Assembly (NCBI RefSeq): GCF_921293095.1
Contig: NC_060258.1
Span: forward strand, 3,410,001-3,474,000
DNA length: 64,000 nucleotides
DNA from: Ischnura elegans
Taxonomy: Eukaryota > Arthropoda > Insecta > Odonata > Coenagrionidae
Direction of reading: 5' to 3'
The position numbers were made by a program, and so were the translations under genes. Positions 34,551 to 46,278 of the stretch are shown here, piece by piece. The stretch's first letter is position 1, and each line of letters starts with the position of its first letter. The notes under the pieces are model-generated. The model was not told the origin of the DNA and did no database searches. It saw only the letters and a list, made by a program, of their open reading frames with translations.

Positions 34551-35737
34551 ATGGATGGAGCGAGTGCTTAAAAGTGAAGGGATGATGAAACCAGTGGTAT
34601 AGATGGCAATATGATAAGATGACGTATGAGGTGTTGCACATGGTGGGTTATGAGTGGCGGCTTCTGAATGAGATAAGGAGGTGACTAAAGGTATGGATTG
34701 AGCAAGTGCTTAAATGATAAGGAATGATGAAAACAGTGCTTAAGATCGCAATATAATGAGATAGGATATGAAGTGCAGGACATGGTGTGTTAGGAATTGC
34801 ACCTTCTAAATGATATAAGAAGGAGACCGAAGGTGTGGATGGAGCGAGTCCTTAAAGGAGAAAGTATGATGATAACAGTGCTATAGTTTGCAAATTGTGT
34901 AGCAGAAATATGAAGTGCTGGACATGGTGGGTTAGGAGTGGATGCGTCTAAATAAAATAAGAAGAAGACTGTAGGTGTGGATGGAGCTAGCGCTTAAAAG
35001 AGAACGGATGATTAAAACATAGATATAGATGCCAATATGTTACTAGGTAGTATGAAGTACAGGACATGGTGGGTTATGAGTGGCGGCTTCTATATGAGAT
35101 AAGAAGGAGACTGACGCTATGGATGCAGCGAGTGCTTAAAGGAGAAGGGATGATGAAAACAGTGTTATAGATGACAATATGTTACTAGGAAGTATGAAGT
35201 GCTGGACATGGTGGGTTAGGAGTGGCAGGTTCTATATGAGATAAGAAGGAGACTGAAGATATGGATGGAACGAGTGAATAAAGGTGAAGGAATGATGAAA
35301 ACAGTGCTATAGATGGCTTTATGTTACGAGGAAGTAAGAAGTGCTGGACATGGTGGGTTAGGAGTAGCAGCTTCTAAACGAGATAAGAAGGAGTTTGAAG
35401 GTATGGATGAAGCGAGTGAATAAAGGTGAAGGAGTGATGAAAACAGTGCTTTAGAGTGCAATATTTTGGGAGGAAGTATGAAGTGCTGGACATGGTGGAT
35501 TAGGGGTGGCAGCTTCTAAATGAGATAAGAAGGAGACAGAAGGTATGGATGGAGCGTGTAATTAAAGGAGAGGGGATGATGAAATCAGTGTTATAGATGG
35601 GAATATGTTACGAGGAAATATGAAATGCTGGACATGGTGGGTTAGGAGTCGCAGCTTCTATATGAGTTAAGGAGGAGACAGAAGGTATGGATGGAGCGTG
35701 TACTTAATGGAGAGGGGATGATGAAAACAGTTTAGTA

Positions 35738-38300
35738 TAGAGCGTTCCACATTTAGTTGACAGTACGGGCCTTATGGATAACAGTGTGGCCAAGCTTCCG
35801 CTCTGCCGACAGGCATCCTAAAAGCGTATGCAACCATACATAATATGGCGCCAAAATGGTTTAGTTCAAAAAAGAGTTAGGAATCGCACGAAAGATGGCG
35901 TAAATTAAGGAATATTTTAGCGTAAATTACAATACCATTGCTGCAATATGAAAGGAAAAGTTTTTTGTTCTTTTATGTATGTACTTATTCAATGCACAAG
36001 CTGAATAATGAATAATCTGTAATGTAAAAAATAACAATAAATTGAAGGATAATAAAAGTTATCGCCACTCCTGAATGAGACAAAATTTCTATTCCTTCCA
36101 TATTATGCAATATTTTTTGGCTCTTGCTAGTATTACATGAAAGGCGATGTTGTAAAAGATCATCAATCAATCTTTAATTTTTCAAAATTTTCCCGTACTT
36201 GGTTTATTGTAAATTAAAGATCTCTTTTCAAGCTGACATCTTCAAAACTAATTTCCTTAATGTTCTTTTTCCTCCACCTAATAGTAGGCAAGGATTCCAA
36301 TTTCCTTGAGTAATAAGAGGCATTATCTACCACTATAATTGATCCTTCGGGTAAGTTCGCAAGAAGTGAGTGCTCAAACCATCTCTCGTAACACTCGCCA
36401 CCCACTTCTTCATGCATTAAGTTCTTTTTGTACAGAAACACATACGATGCTCCTTTTATGAACCCATTTTCCGTTCCTGCGTGTATAATTGCAAATCGTC
36501 CTCCTCGGGAAGTGGGGGCCAAGCCCAGTATTTAGTCCATCAAGGAAAGCTTCACGCGGATTTTCTAATTGTTTGTTTCGCAAACCAATGTTCACTATTT
36601 GTCCAACATTAATCCAACTTTCGCCTGTGAAGACACTCGTCCTGTGTTCGCGACGATATTTTTTCAGCTGCCTTAAATAATTAATTGTGCCACCAGCGAA
36701 TAATATCATCCCTTTCGATAAGGATGATTCCTTTCCCCCTGCGTTCGTACTCGAAGCCTATGTCCAAAAGAAGACCATATAGTGTTGTCCTTTTGCAATC
36801 TGGGAGAATACAATCCATATTTACCAAGTTTAAGATGGATTTTAAAGCCGGAGGAATATTTTTCACGAAGGATTCATGTACCTTCCTTCTGATTCCCGAT
36901 CTCACAAAATCGTCGAAAATCACTGCTCTCGAATTTTTTTAAGGCTGTCTAATTTCTTTAGTTTTTGAAGGAGTTACCAATTGACCACGGGAGCTTTCCT
37001 TTCTCACTCTGTAAATAGTGGACTCCAAGCACCCAGTAGCCTTCGAAGCTTCTCGGCAGGCCTCACGACTGCTGAGAGATTTCCTTAAGTACGGGAAGAT
37101 TTTGAGCACCAACTGTCTTTCGCGGCTTATGAGATTCTCTCCTTTTCTCCTCCTCTTTGTATCGCACATATTGATGGGGCGTGTTCCAGCAGAGATAAGT
37201 GTAAAACACACTTCACAATTCTCAGATTCAGCAGACCACACAGCACTTGTTCACTCCAAAAAATGCGATGACAAAGTGAACGCCTTCGTAAATTCTTCCC
37301 CCGGCCCCTTCGGCTAGGGTCGATTCTGGTGCAGGTTTTATGGTACCCTATGAAAGGAACGAAAGGAACTCAGAAAAAACCCAAGCCCCCTTTTGCAAAA
37401 GGCGTGCACTGGATAGGGTAGTGTTTCGCAGAGATTATGAGATATTCTCTTTCTTGGTTTCCGCGATAAGACCGAAACACCCAGGGCTAAAGCGTCTTAT
37501 TTCCAAGCCGCTTGCTTACTTTCGTGTATCAATGTATTCAGATAAAAACCCTGCTGTTACGACGTATGAGTATTCTCTGTTTAGGATATCAAATGAATAG
37601 ATAAATACATTTCAGAGTATGCATAGACAAAAAACTCCTTTTCCGCCCGAGAATTTTCCCTCTGCGCGCAAGAAAAAGCGAAAAGCCCGGCCAAGCGGCG
37701 CCGTAATATTTTTTCTTAAGATCAAAACCTTGTAACTCGCTTCAGAATTAATGTAAGTTAATTATTTTTTCACCAAAAATAACTTTGTAGTTTTCTTCAC
37801 ATTTGTTACACAGCATATAGAGACCTACGACGTAAGAAACGTAAGTAAGTAAGCAACTACTTTTTACCTTGCAAAAATCTAAATTTTCTTGTCCCAAAGG
37901 GTGTTACGTCGGCATAACAACATTTTAACTCAATATTTGTACAATTGGTGAAAACCTTCAAAGAGAAAATAGTGTGAAGAATATTGCGCAGAAGATTCAA
38001 TTCAATACAGGAAACGGTCAGGCAGAAATTGCGAGAAGAAGATAAAGTAAAAAAATTCACGTATCTGACGGAAATTTAAGGAAATGTTTTTTATAGCTTT
38101 TGTTATAATTTTTATCGAAAAACTATTGGCACCAATGAATGCTGCATCTTTTTCTACATTAGAATGCAATTTTTAATCAGTAAATCACGCAACATTTATT
38201 ATCGTGCTGTTATTGACAATACCGCGCACCTTATGGATATTAACATGGGAAACGATTCTCCATAAGAGCCCATACTGTCAACAAAATGTGGAACGCTCTA
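35738..38300 (-). mobile_element. 2.56-kb IS630/Tc1-mariner-like element inside the satellite
   Basis: Terminal inverted repeats of about 41 bp begin TAGAGCGTTCCACATTT at the left and are mirrored at the right (ending AAATGTGGAACGCTCTA), with about four differences. The flanks fit a TA duplication (35736-35737 and 38301-38302). Equivalently the ends lie in TATA on both sides, as in the satellite consensus 'gctatagatgg'. It carries a decayed transposase on the minus strand. The insertion splits the satellite without changing its phase. Confidence 0.8.
36214..37241 (-). pseudogene. Decayed DDE transposase of the IS630/Tc1-like element
   Basis: Minus-strand pieces in order: an N-terminal helix-turn-helix-like region (37241-36939; SSREACREASKATGCLESTI); a middle part after an in-frame TAA at 36939-36941 (VRSGIRRKVHESFVKNIPPA, IERDDIIRWW); then, after a frameshift near 36690, LRQLKKYRREHRTSVFTGES; then, after another frameshift near 36510, RGGRFAIIHAGTENGFIKGA and SIIVVDNASYYSRK. 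The pattern matches arthropod DDE_3-type transposases. The first catalytic Asp of the usual DE(T/S)W motif is Gly here (TGESW), while the second Asp (VVDNASYYS) remains. It is inactive. Length is about 340 residues, as usual for the family. Confidence 0.75.
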
Positions 38301-38603
38301 TAGATGGCAATATTTTACGAGGAAGTATGAAGTGCAAGACATGGTTGGTTAGGAGTGTAAGCTTCTATATGAGATAAGAAGGAGATTGGAGGTATGTATG
38401 GAGCGAGTGTTTAAAGGAGAAAGGATGATGAAAACAGTGCTATAGATTTCAATATGTTACGAGGAAGTATGAAGTGCTGGACATGGTGGGTTAAGAGTGG
38501 CATGTTCTATATGAGATAAGAAGGAGAGTGAAGGTATCGATGGAGCGAGTACTTAGTGGGGAGGAGATATTGAGAACATTGTTATAGAGGGAGAAATGTT
38601 ATT

Positions 38604-38680
38604 AGGACTTTTCACGTTCCTGGCAGCTCATCTTGGCACGCGTTCTACCTCAGTTTTAAGCCTATTTCACGAGGGTCATA
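38604..38680 (-). mobile_element. CR1/Jockey-type LINE fragment (ORF end)
   Basis: Matches, in the same orientation, the segment at about 56711-56782 of the long LINE ('ctggcagctc.tctt.gcacgcgttcta' and 'aagcct.tttca.gagggtc'). This fragment adjoins the right edge of the satellite. Confidence 0.7.
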
Positions 38681-39270
38681 AAAGCTAATGTTAGTATCTG
38701 ATTCCTACGCAAACTCTCTCATATAGATTCTCTTATAAAGTCAAATTAATCATAGCATTTGCCATGTTGTTTAAAATGGCGATACGGTATTCTAATCTCA
38801 AACAACTACGACCACTCGAATAACATTCCGACACGGAGTCACCAGATCCCGAACAAAATCTCCTCTCCAAGGTTTCAAGCACACCAAATCACATTCCGTA
38901 TCGAATTTTTCCGGGCGAGTCCTTGGTTATGTATCGGATAAAATCCTCATTGGTTACAGGACAACCCTTTCTATCACGAGGAAATTATAGTGAATATACA
39001 GCAAAACATACATTTTGAACATATTTCACTCCTTGTGCCATGAATGGATGGCAACGGCGGTGTATCGATTGATAGACTAAGTGGCGTCATCACTATGTCC
39101 ACTCTTTTCATGTTTTTGTTGCCTCCAATGTAATAAACTTGCATGGATTATCCGTAGGAATAACTAACATTCGCTAGTTTTTCCTTATCAGGAATATGCG
39201 CGTATATAATTTGTTATTACGCGTATCATTTTATGACCGGGTGGTGTACACGTATCGGTTCTCTTGCTTA

Positions 39271-39480
39271 CTGCATTTTGATGATTGATCAACCCGTGCC
39301 AAGCACCCTGGCGGTGGCTCGCAGTGTATTACGTAGATGAAAATTGCATGCTTTCATTTATCCATTGTTCCATTGGAGAGCGCGCCAGTGGGGATTCTTT
39401 TCCATGCTGCATGCTGGTGATTAGTCACCCCCTGCCAAACACCAGATAGGTAACTCGCATGGAGTTGTGCAGATGTGAAA
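39271..39480 (+). mobile_element. Two degenerate LINE 3'-end copies
   Basis: Segments 39271-39345 and 39402-39480 each resemble the reverse complement of the LINE 3' end at 56190-56275. Landmarks are 'ctgcatgctggtgatt', 'caccccctgccaaacacc' and 'ggtggctcgcag', ending with 'gtagatga' or 'gcagatgtga' as the remains of the tail. Both are short, 5'-truncated LINE insertions. Confidence 0.7.
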
Positions 39481-40380
39481 GTATTAAACGAAGTACTGCA
39501 TGTCCGTGAATACTCAAACCCTGCCGAACACAGATATATGTTCGGGCGATATGTGTTCGAAACCCGGACAAGGCGAATTATTTCTTCCTCTGTGTAATTT
39601 TCGCAAAGGAAATGGAGGTTAAAAAAATAACCGTGCAGGTAAAATATTTGAATCAGTCGTATTTATTTGTTATTATATTTTAACCGTTGTAATTGTGTGG
39701 TTTAGGAGAGGTGAATGTTGCTATCGAGGAGTTAGGCATTCAAATATATGTTAGGCGGTTCTGTGATAAAATTTGTCAATAAAGTTAGTTCTTTTAACCG
39801 ATGCCCACAATGTCTCCTTAAGGAACGCGAATATCCAAACATATTGACACTTTGAGTAGGTGATGGTCGAGAACGTAATGCCAAAATTTAAATATGCAAA
39901 CCGTATGGCTAAAATTTTGTGCGATCAATTTAAAATCTCAAAAATTAATACTTTTGGTCGACGTTAACCTAATATGTACACCATATGGCTATGATGTATA
40001 CGTATCTATTGATGGTGATTTTAGGAAAGATAAGATATCGCAAAAGGGGAGCTATCCGCTTTTACGTCTTCGATTGTTCTCCATTTCTTCTCCTGACATA
40101 GGAATTAACTCGGAGAGTCGAAATCGAGTAAAAAGGACGATGAGAATTTGGTTGCTGCCGTCAGAGAACTTCCTGTATGACTTGAACGGCTTCTTATCGC
40201 CCAGAAACTTAATCGAAGCGTCGAGTAGTTTCATATATGTGTCAAAGAAACAACCTATCAGAGGCTCAGAAAATACGAAAAAAAATTAGATACGATAAAT
40301 ATGTGAAATGAGTCGTCTATATGAGTTCCAACTCGAAATAATGGCGTTTATGCCTTTTAAGTTCTTTCTTAAAAGCATGG

Positions 40381-40470
40381 CTTTCTACTTTCACACAACC
40401 TCTAGGATGTTTGGCAAGGGGTGATATATCACCAGGATGCAGTATACAAGAAGCATTGCGCATAGTGCAA
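40381..40470 (-). mobile_element. Degenerate LINE 3'-end copy
   Basis: 'caacctctaggatgtttggc', 'aaggggtgatatatcacca' and 'ggatgcag' match the same LINE 3' region as at 56215-56270, in the same orientation as the long copy. It is the fifth trace of this family in the window. Confidence 0.65.
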
Positions 40471-40489
40471 AAAATACGTGCATATTCCT

Positions 40490-41270
40490 GCAGAGAGAAA
40501 ACTTGCGAATGCCCTGGAATTCTTATTGAAAATCTATAAAAGTTTAGAAAAAACATGCATGCAATAAAAACGTGGCTGCCGGAAAATGGCCATTTTAGCA
40601 AAGTTAACGAAATCGTTATTTTTCATCGCAGAATCACGATTCTAAGACGCACTTGATTTCTTGATTCGCAGGAGTGCGATGAAAACAATCATTGTTTGAT
40701 GATCGCATCCTCTGTAGCCACCGGCACCCTTACCTCAGCCTACTTCGCGTGAAAATTCTTTGAAGGAAAGAACCGTTCGTTGAGGGTGCAGGGACCCTTT
40801 TAATCACCCAGGTTTTTGAATTATTTGCTTGAAAAAATGCTTTTGTATGATTTGCATGGTTTAAATAGTTCAAATTGAGCGAAATAAAAAATATAATGCA
40901 TTTTGTGGCGGTACATCATTTGTCGCGACTTCTTTTATTTTTCAAAAACGGTAGGTTTTCATTATTAAAAATATATATTTAAAAGTTAGAAATAAAGGTT
41001 ATTCAACTCGTCTATAAAGAAGAGCAAAGTCCATTTCATTGTAATACATATCGATATAAATATTTGGATATATATATCGCAATATATTTTTGACGCGTTT
41101 TTTAAAAGTTGCGAATTTAGTAAAAATGGCTGGATTTTTTAGTAAGGCTTTAAAGATAGCGGCCGGTACTCGAAGTGTTAACGCCGGGTTTTCCTCCGCA
41201 CTACCCTTTCTTCTTCCGTCACTCAAGTGCAGCAGTGAAGAGCTGTAAATTTGAACCTCGACGCGAAAAG
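40490..41270. other. Intergenic, nothing supported
   Basis: AT-rich DNA between a LINE fragment and the piggyBac element. An AT-repeat-like patch near 41045-41095 ('atatcgatataaatatttgg') has no recognisable role. Confidence 0.35.
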
Positions 41271-43899
41271 TTAACCCATTAATCCCCAGCGTTGCGTAAA
41301 CGCAACATTATAGAATCGAAATTATTATAAAAAACCTTTGCCTCAGGATATTTTTTTCTCTGGTTTTCTGTATTCCTGAAATACCTTTTGTTCTTATTCA
41401 GTTATTTTTGGAAAAATTTTCATTAAAATAATAATTTTTATTTTACTTCGAAATTTGTCTATTTCGAAGAGTTGAAGTACTACATATTGTAAATATTTTT
41501 TTACAAAGATTTATTGAGTAATCTTACTATAGGTAATGTTTTCTCTTAGTTCGAAGTTTCTTTATTCATCATGTTTATATTTGTCACAAAATTCCGTCGT
41601 TAATGGCATAAATATGGTTGTTGTAAATAATGTTGCGTTTACGCAACGATGGGAATTCTCTGGTAGACCAGAGGGCTTTTCTCAAAGCATAACGAAACTC
41701 GTCAGTATGGCTTTTAATCGACAACTTAGTCTTTTGGAGGCAGTTTTGGCACTCAAAGGTTGTAGTTTGCAAACCAAAAGGTGAATGGCATCTTGAATTC
41801 CAAAATGGCCATCGGTACGAATTTTACATTGAACACTGGTACTTCGTGGGGTCAAACTTGCGCGCACACGTGGAACCGATACAGGGTAATGTCACTCCCA
41901 TGTCGTTGAGTGGAAGGATTACTTATTAGACGTTAAATTCAGCTTCAGATGCATTCAGTTTCAGAGATGGTAGAATGAGAGGGTGAGAAACGTATTAGTT
42001 GAAGCAGGATTGTGATGGAAGGTGGAGTGTTCCTCTATTCACTCATTGTAATTTTCTCCGTGCAATCCTGAGTTACCTTCTTTTTCTTTTATCGCTTAGG
42101 TGATGTAAGGCTAATAATCTAGCTTCAGTTGGATTCGTATCAGTTTGATTGTCCTCTGAAATGCATCTTTATCTCTCATCCAGTAATCATACCAATAATA
42201 CCGCAGTAGTTTTTGCTCGATGTTTTGCAAAATGATTCATCCAGGGGTTTCATTCAGATTTAAATGTGAATAAAATTTTACCCGTTATTTCTACGCCTTA
42301 GACGTATACTATAGAAGAACCGTCAAAAAGGTACCTGAAGAATATAAATTAACAAGAGAGGTGATGTATAATATTTTCTAAACTTTGGAACTACAATGGG
42401 GATTACATCGTCTCAGTATTTCAAATATGGATGATTGCAGTAGGCAATTCAAGGCAAATCACAGTTTACTCAAGTAGTATCTAAAGAAAAATCGTCCAGT
42501 TAACGCGCACGCCCAGGCAAAAGATGCAGAGAACAAAAGGTTCATCTAAATGAGAAAAAATAGAATCTACATCCTTAGAAGTCCCGAATTTCTGCGTGAA
42601 AAAGTAATAGAAACACTTATTACTCAGCATGGAGGCCACTCACCAATCTGTCACTTATTTCTCAGTCGAAAATTACTTGAAATAATTTTGAGCTACTCAA
42701 ATAACTACGGTGAGGAGATAAATAACCATGCATTTACTCAGAGTAAGGCAGATTAAAAAAATATAATTGGAATCCTAATGTTGTCGGGTTATCATGTATT
42801 ACTGCGCTCTAAGTTGTACTGGACAAGCTAAGAGGAGATGTCTGTCGCAATTGTGAGGCAATGTATGACGCGGATTCGGTTTGATGAATTACCTAAATAA
42901 ATATCGACAGCTCTTCGATAATTCTCAACTACACAAAGTGATACATTTTTGAATGTTGGATCTATTCTCAACAGACTAAACGAAAATTCCATTCAGTTAG
43001 GAATTTTCCTAACAAATGGTTCCATATTTCAGGTGGCACACAGTTAAAATGTTATTCGTTGGGAACAATTCAGAGTAGGTTATACATTGTAGTGTCTGGT
43101 CTCTTCTACAGATTATTTTTTATCAATATTTGCCATATGGAGAGGCGGAACTTGAAAGTGTTATTTCGTGAAAGGTGTTCACGAAGATTCCCGAGGAAAA
43201 TCGAAATATCATCAACGATTACAATCAGGGAATGGGAGGGGTAGATTTACTCGATAATTATGTTGCATGTTACCATATCCAGATTTAAGGCAAAAAACCT
43301 CTATTCCGAAAAGGGGTTGGTAGTCCAAAGTTGATTCAGTGGTGATTTTACGCCAAAGTCACGGTCAAAGCAATTCTTTTGTTAGAATTTCGGTCTGAGA
43401 TCGTAAAATTTTACTGAGGCAAGTAATCGTTTCCAATACAATGCTGATGAATATGCTGACTTGGCATAAAAATCGGTGCCCGCTGGCGGGACACCTTAGG
43501 AAAAATGACATACCAAGAGATGCCCGTGAAGGGAGAATTGGGCATTTCATCCGCAACCATACTTACAACTCCCGGCAAAGATGTCTAGTGAGCAAATCAA
43601 AGATAAGTTATGTTGTGAAAAGTGCTACGTTTAATTCCACGCTGAATATTATTGAACATTACATCAGAAAAGACGATGAAAAATAAAATACGCAACCTAA
43701 GTTTTAAAAAGTTATTTTTTATTTTTATTTACCGGGGTTTTCCCAGCGTTGCGTAAACGCAACATTATGTAAATCATATATTATGATGAATATAATATTT
43801 TTTTCTGAAAATTAATCTTATATAGGCCAAAATAAACCGTACAATACGAAATAACCTAAGTTAAAAGCCCTATATGCAGTCTGGGGAATAATGGGTTAA
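41271..43899 (+). mobile_element. 2.6-kb piggyBac-type element
   Basis: Bounded by TTAA at 41271-41274 and 43896-43899. Inverted ends are CCCATTAATCCCCAG (left) and, reversed, CCCATTATTCCCCAG (right), with one difference. Hairpin-forming GTTGCG-N4-CGCAAC motifs lie at 41291-41306, 41632-41647 and 43748-43763. Two sit just inside the ends and one is internal. The interior on the plus strand keeps a decayed transposase. TTAA duplication, TIR length and size fit piggyBac. Confidence 0.85.
42550..43686 (+). pseudogene. Decayed piggyBac transposase
   Basis: Around 43227-43290 the plus strand reads NQGMGGVDLLDNYVACYHIQ, containing the diagnostic piggyBac MGGVDLLD motif at the end of the catalytic region. 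Further on, 43441-43686 reads an RQRCLVSKSKISYVV...HY segment. This corresponds to the C-terminal cysteine-rich domain, but most of its zinc-binding Cys are replaced. The pieces lie in different frames, with stops before and between them, so it is not functional. N-terminal homology could not be traced reliably. Confidence 0.75.
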
Positions 43900-44389
43900 T
43901 TAAAAATACATTTCTTCGGGGAATATTAATGATGCGTTCCATGTCATACAAGGGGACAAAATACTTTTATATTGTTTAATTTTCAACCATACTTTATTAA
44001 CAGTGGTTTATATTGCAATTGAGAGTTGATTTACGAATCGCACCCCAATTCGAATCAAAGCCAGTCGGTAAGGTCCCCGTAATATTTTAGCATTATTTAG
44101 AATAAGAGCCGATAACATAAGTAAAATGATGAACAAATGTCAATTAGTACATTCAGATTATGATATTTACTATATCATATAGATTTCCATTCGTAAAATC
44201 AGTAATTATTATCTGATTACAAATTATGCCAAATGCCGGACCCGTGGACACAACGGGTTATCGGAAAGAACGTTAGTTGAACTAAATTAAAACGACTGAC
44301 GCCTCTAAACTAAATTGTAATCGTTTAATCATGCCTTACTTAAATCACTGGAATTGAATTTTGTCGGTGGATATCGTTTTACTCCCAAT

Positions 44390-44640
44390 ATTCCGCTTTA
44401 AATATGCGAGGTGATAACGGCAGACATCTTGAATTTCGCTCGCTCCATTTGAGTGGCCCCTCGGAGTGTCCAACGGAGGTCACTCGTTTCCGAGGGCAGC
44501 CCGAGGGAGCAACGTCACTCGAGTGACGTCTTGGAATGCCAAAGTGGCGACCGACAGTGCACTTGGAGTGACGAGTGGAGGAAATCAACACTCGAGTGAC
44601 GCTCTGCAATATGGCCCTTAACCTCTCCCTCGTCTTCTCC
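44390..44640. repeat. Motif cluster with repeated CACTCG/CGAGTG
   Basis: A GC-richer stretch contains several CACTCG or CGAGTG copies, including a perfect 18-bp palindrome ACGTCACTCGAGTGACGT at 44512-44529 and another ACTCGAGTGACG near 44591. It could be the subterminal region of a DNA transposon or a binding-site cluster. No element ends were recognised. The minus-strand open frame across it has no motif support. Confidence 0.4.
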
Positions 44641-44689
44641 AAACATTAAAAATCTACGCTGTGCAAAAATTTACTTTGGAAAGGTGCAC

Positions 44690-45160
44690 ACCTCCCTTCA
44701 CGAGATACATTCTTTCGCGAATGCCCCGTCGCTTTTTATCATCTCCTTCTTCTTTATGTCTTATCTCCTTCGTATGCTCCTCCTGTACACCATTCATATC
44801 CTATTCCCTCTTGGAAATTCGCCATCGCCTTCCGTAAATGGAATTCTGCTTACATGACCACTTACTCCTCTGTCCCACAGCAAGTGCAAAGAGATTAAAA
44901 TCTAACCAATTAGATAACATTGATGGCAAATTGAGGTATCTGGTGATAAATGCAAAAAATGGAGATTTTATGTCATTATCATCGTGTATTAAGTCACATT
45001 CATGAAATATCCAGTCTTGAATTATTCAGAAAAAGCATTTTATACAGATATAATGTTGAGATTTCCCTTTAATTAATTTCAACTATCAAATATTGCATGG
45101 CAAGATTATTTTTGGTACGTATTTATAGTATTTCTGAGACTTATCTGATTATTCAGTCAA
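44690..45160 (+). repeat. Dispersed repeat, copy 1
   Basis: About 470 bp collinear with 51510-51980. Shared blocks include 'tcggaaattcgc/ttggaaattcgc', 'gtgaccactta/atgaccactta', 'gataacattga', 'tggtgataa', 'cgtgaaatatc/catgaaatatc', 'gaattattcag', 'tggcaa.attatttttgg' and 'ttatctgattattcagt'. Both copies have the same orientation. Family and ends are unknown. Confidence 0.65.
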
Positions 45161-45169
45161 AGTTAATTT

Positions 45170-46269
45170 TTTTCCTGTAAGTGATATGTCCAGTTACAGA
45201 AGTAAATGGATTTGGAAGAATAAATATTCGATTATGCTTAAGTATATCTCAGTACAGACGTAAAATATTATTTTTATTGTAAATTTTAGTCCCGCCACAG
45301 CCAACGCACAACACCGCTGACATATGTGTTATCTGTTCATAACATCATAAACCGTGGTTTTATTTTCTTGCCTTGAATTAAATACTCATCCACGAAATAT
45401 CCTGTATTTGCCTTAAATATGTAGATTCTATATTTATATTAGAGTGGGTCTTACCTTTTTTACAGCAACTACAGGAAATCCTAATCTTCTAAGTTGCGGC
45501 AAGGTCAAAAGAGGTACTTTTTAGCTTCATGGAAATTAAGTGCTCAATTAATAATCAACTCAGATAATAATGTGTAATATTCATATAACTTATTTTTTGC
45601 TATTGTGTGCCTATTGTCGTACTTGCTTATAGTAGCTGAGTTTCCATAATTAATAAAAGTATTTTATTTCTGTTGTTTCATCGTTAACCGACAGAAATAA
45701 TTCGTTGATGCATTCGTTATAGGAGTTTCTTTATTCCTCAGTGTTAGGCTGATTAACTGTAAAATCGGTATGAATTTCCATTAAATTTTTATTACTTTTT
45801 GTTTCAAATTGTCAATATTTTTGTTGAGGTTGCTGAATCTTTACGTTGTTTTTTCTTTGATTGTTAATTCCCCAAGGAAAGTAATAAAATATTCATTCAT
45901 TCACTTGCTCTTACTAAACCAAATTCTAGGAATAAGTTGCGGCATAAATATATTTGTGTAAAGTTCCAGGGGAACCAAGAAAGAAGGTACAACCAATGGT
46001 AACTACTAAGTCTTCCGAATTGAAATAAAGTAAAAATTTAATAAGATTGTCGTAAGATTCTCGGTATCTTAGACAGCCCGTGTCATGAATTAAATTCACC
46101 ATCAATAGTAAATTCAAATCGAGGGTTAAATATATGCATTCGGTTTGCTTGTATATCCATGATATTTAAATGCAAAGCTCGCGATGATATACATGAATAT
46201 CTTTGCTAAGACCCGTTAAAATGAAAATAAGGTACCGAATACATGTCAAATGAACTACTAAGGTTGAAT
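45170..46269. other. Intergenic, nothing supported
   Basis: Strongly AT-rich DNA with no coding, RNA or repeat feature that I can support. Confidence 0.4.
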
Positions 46270-46278
46270 GAAGTAAGT

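Larger units (their letters stand above)
30484..38600. repeat. 142-bp satellite array, about 26 units, split by two elements
   Basis: Unit landmarks are 'gatgaaaacagtgct', 'gaagtgcaggacatggtggg', 'cagcttctaaatgagataag' and 'atggatggagcgagtgctta'. Successive landmarks lie about 142 bp apart (for example 31681 and 31823). Blocks are 30484-32738 (about 16 units), 34551-35735 (about 8) and 38299-38600 (about 2). Unit phase is continuous across both insertions. The unit is not a multiple of three, and the open frames across it on the minus strand are chance by-products. Some units have 'gtgctgg' for 'gtgcagg', with clusters of the same variant next to each other, as expected from local amplification. 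Confidence 0.9.

Noticed and set aside
39894-40289. 131-codon plus-strand open frame
   Set aside because: Long for this composition, but it has no recognisable motif, splice context or codon-like texture. It lies among LINE fragments, so it is not called a gene.
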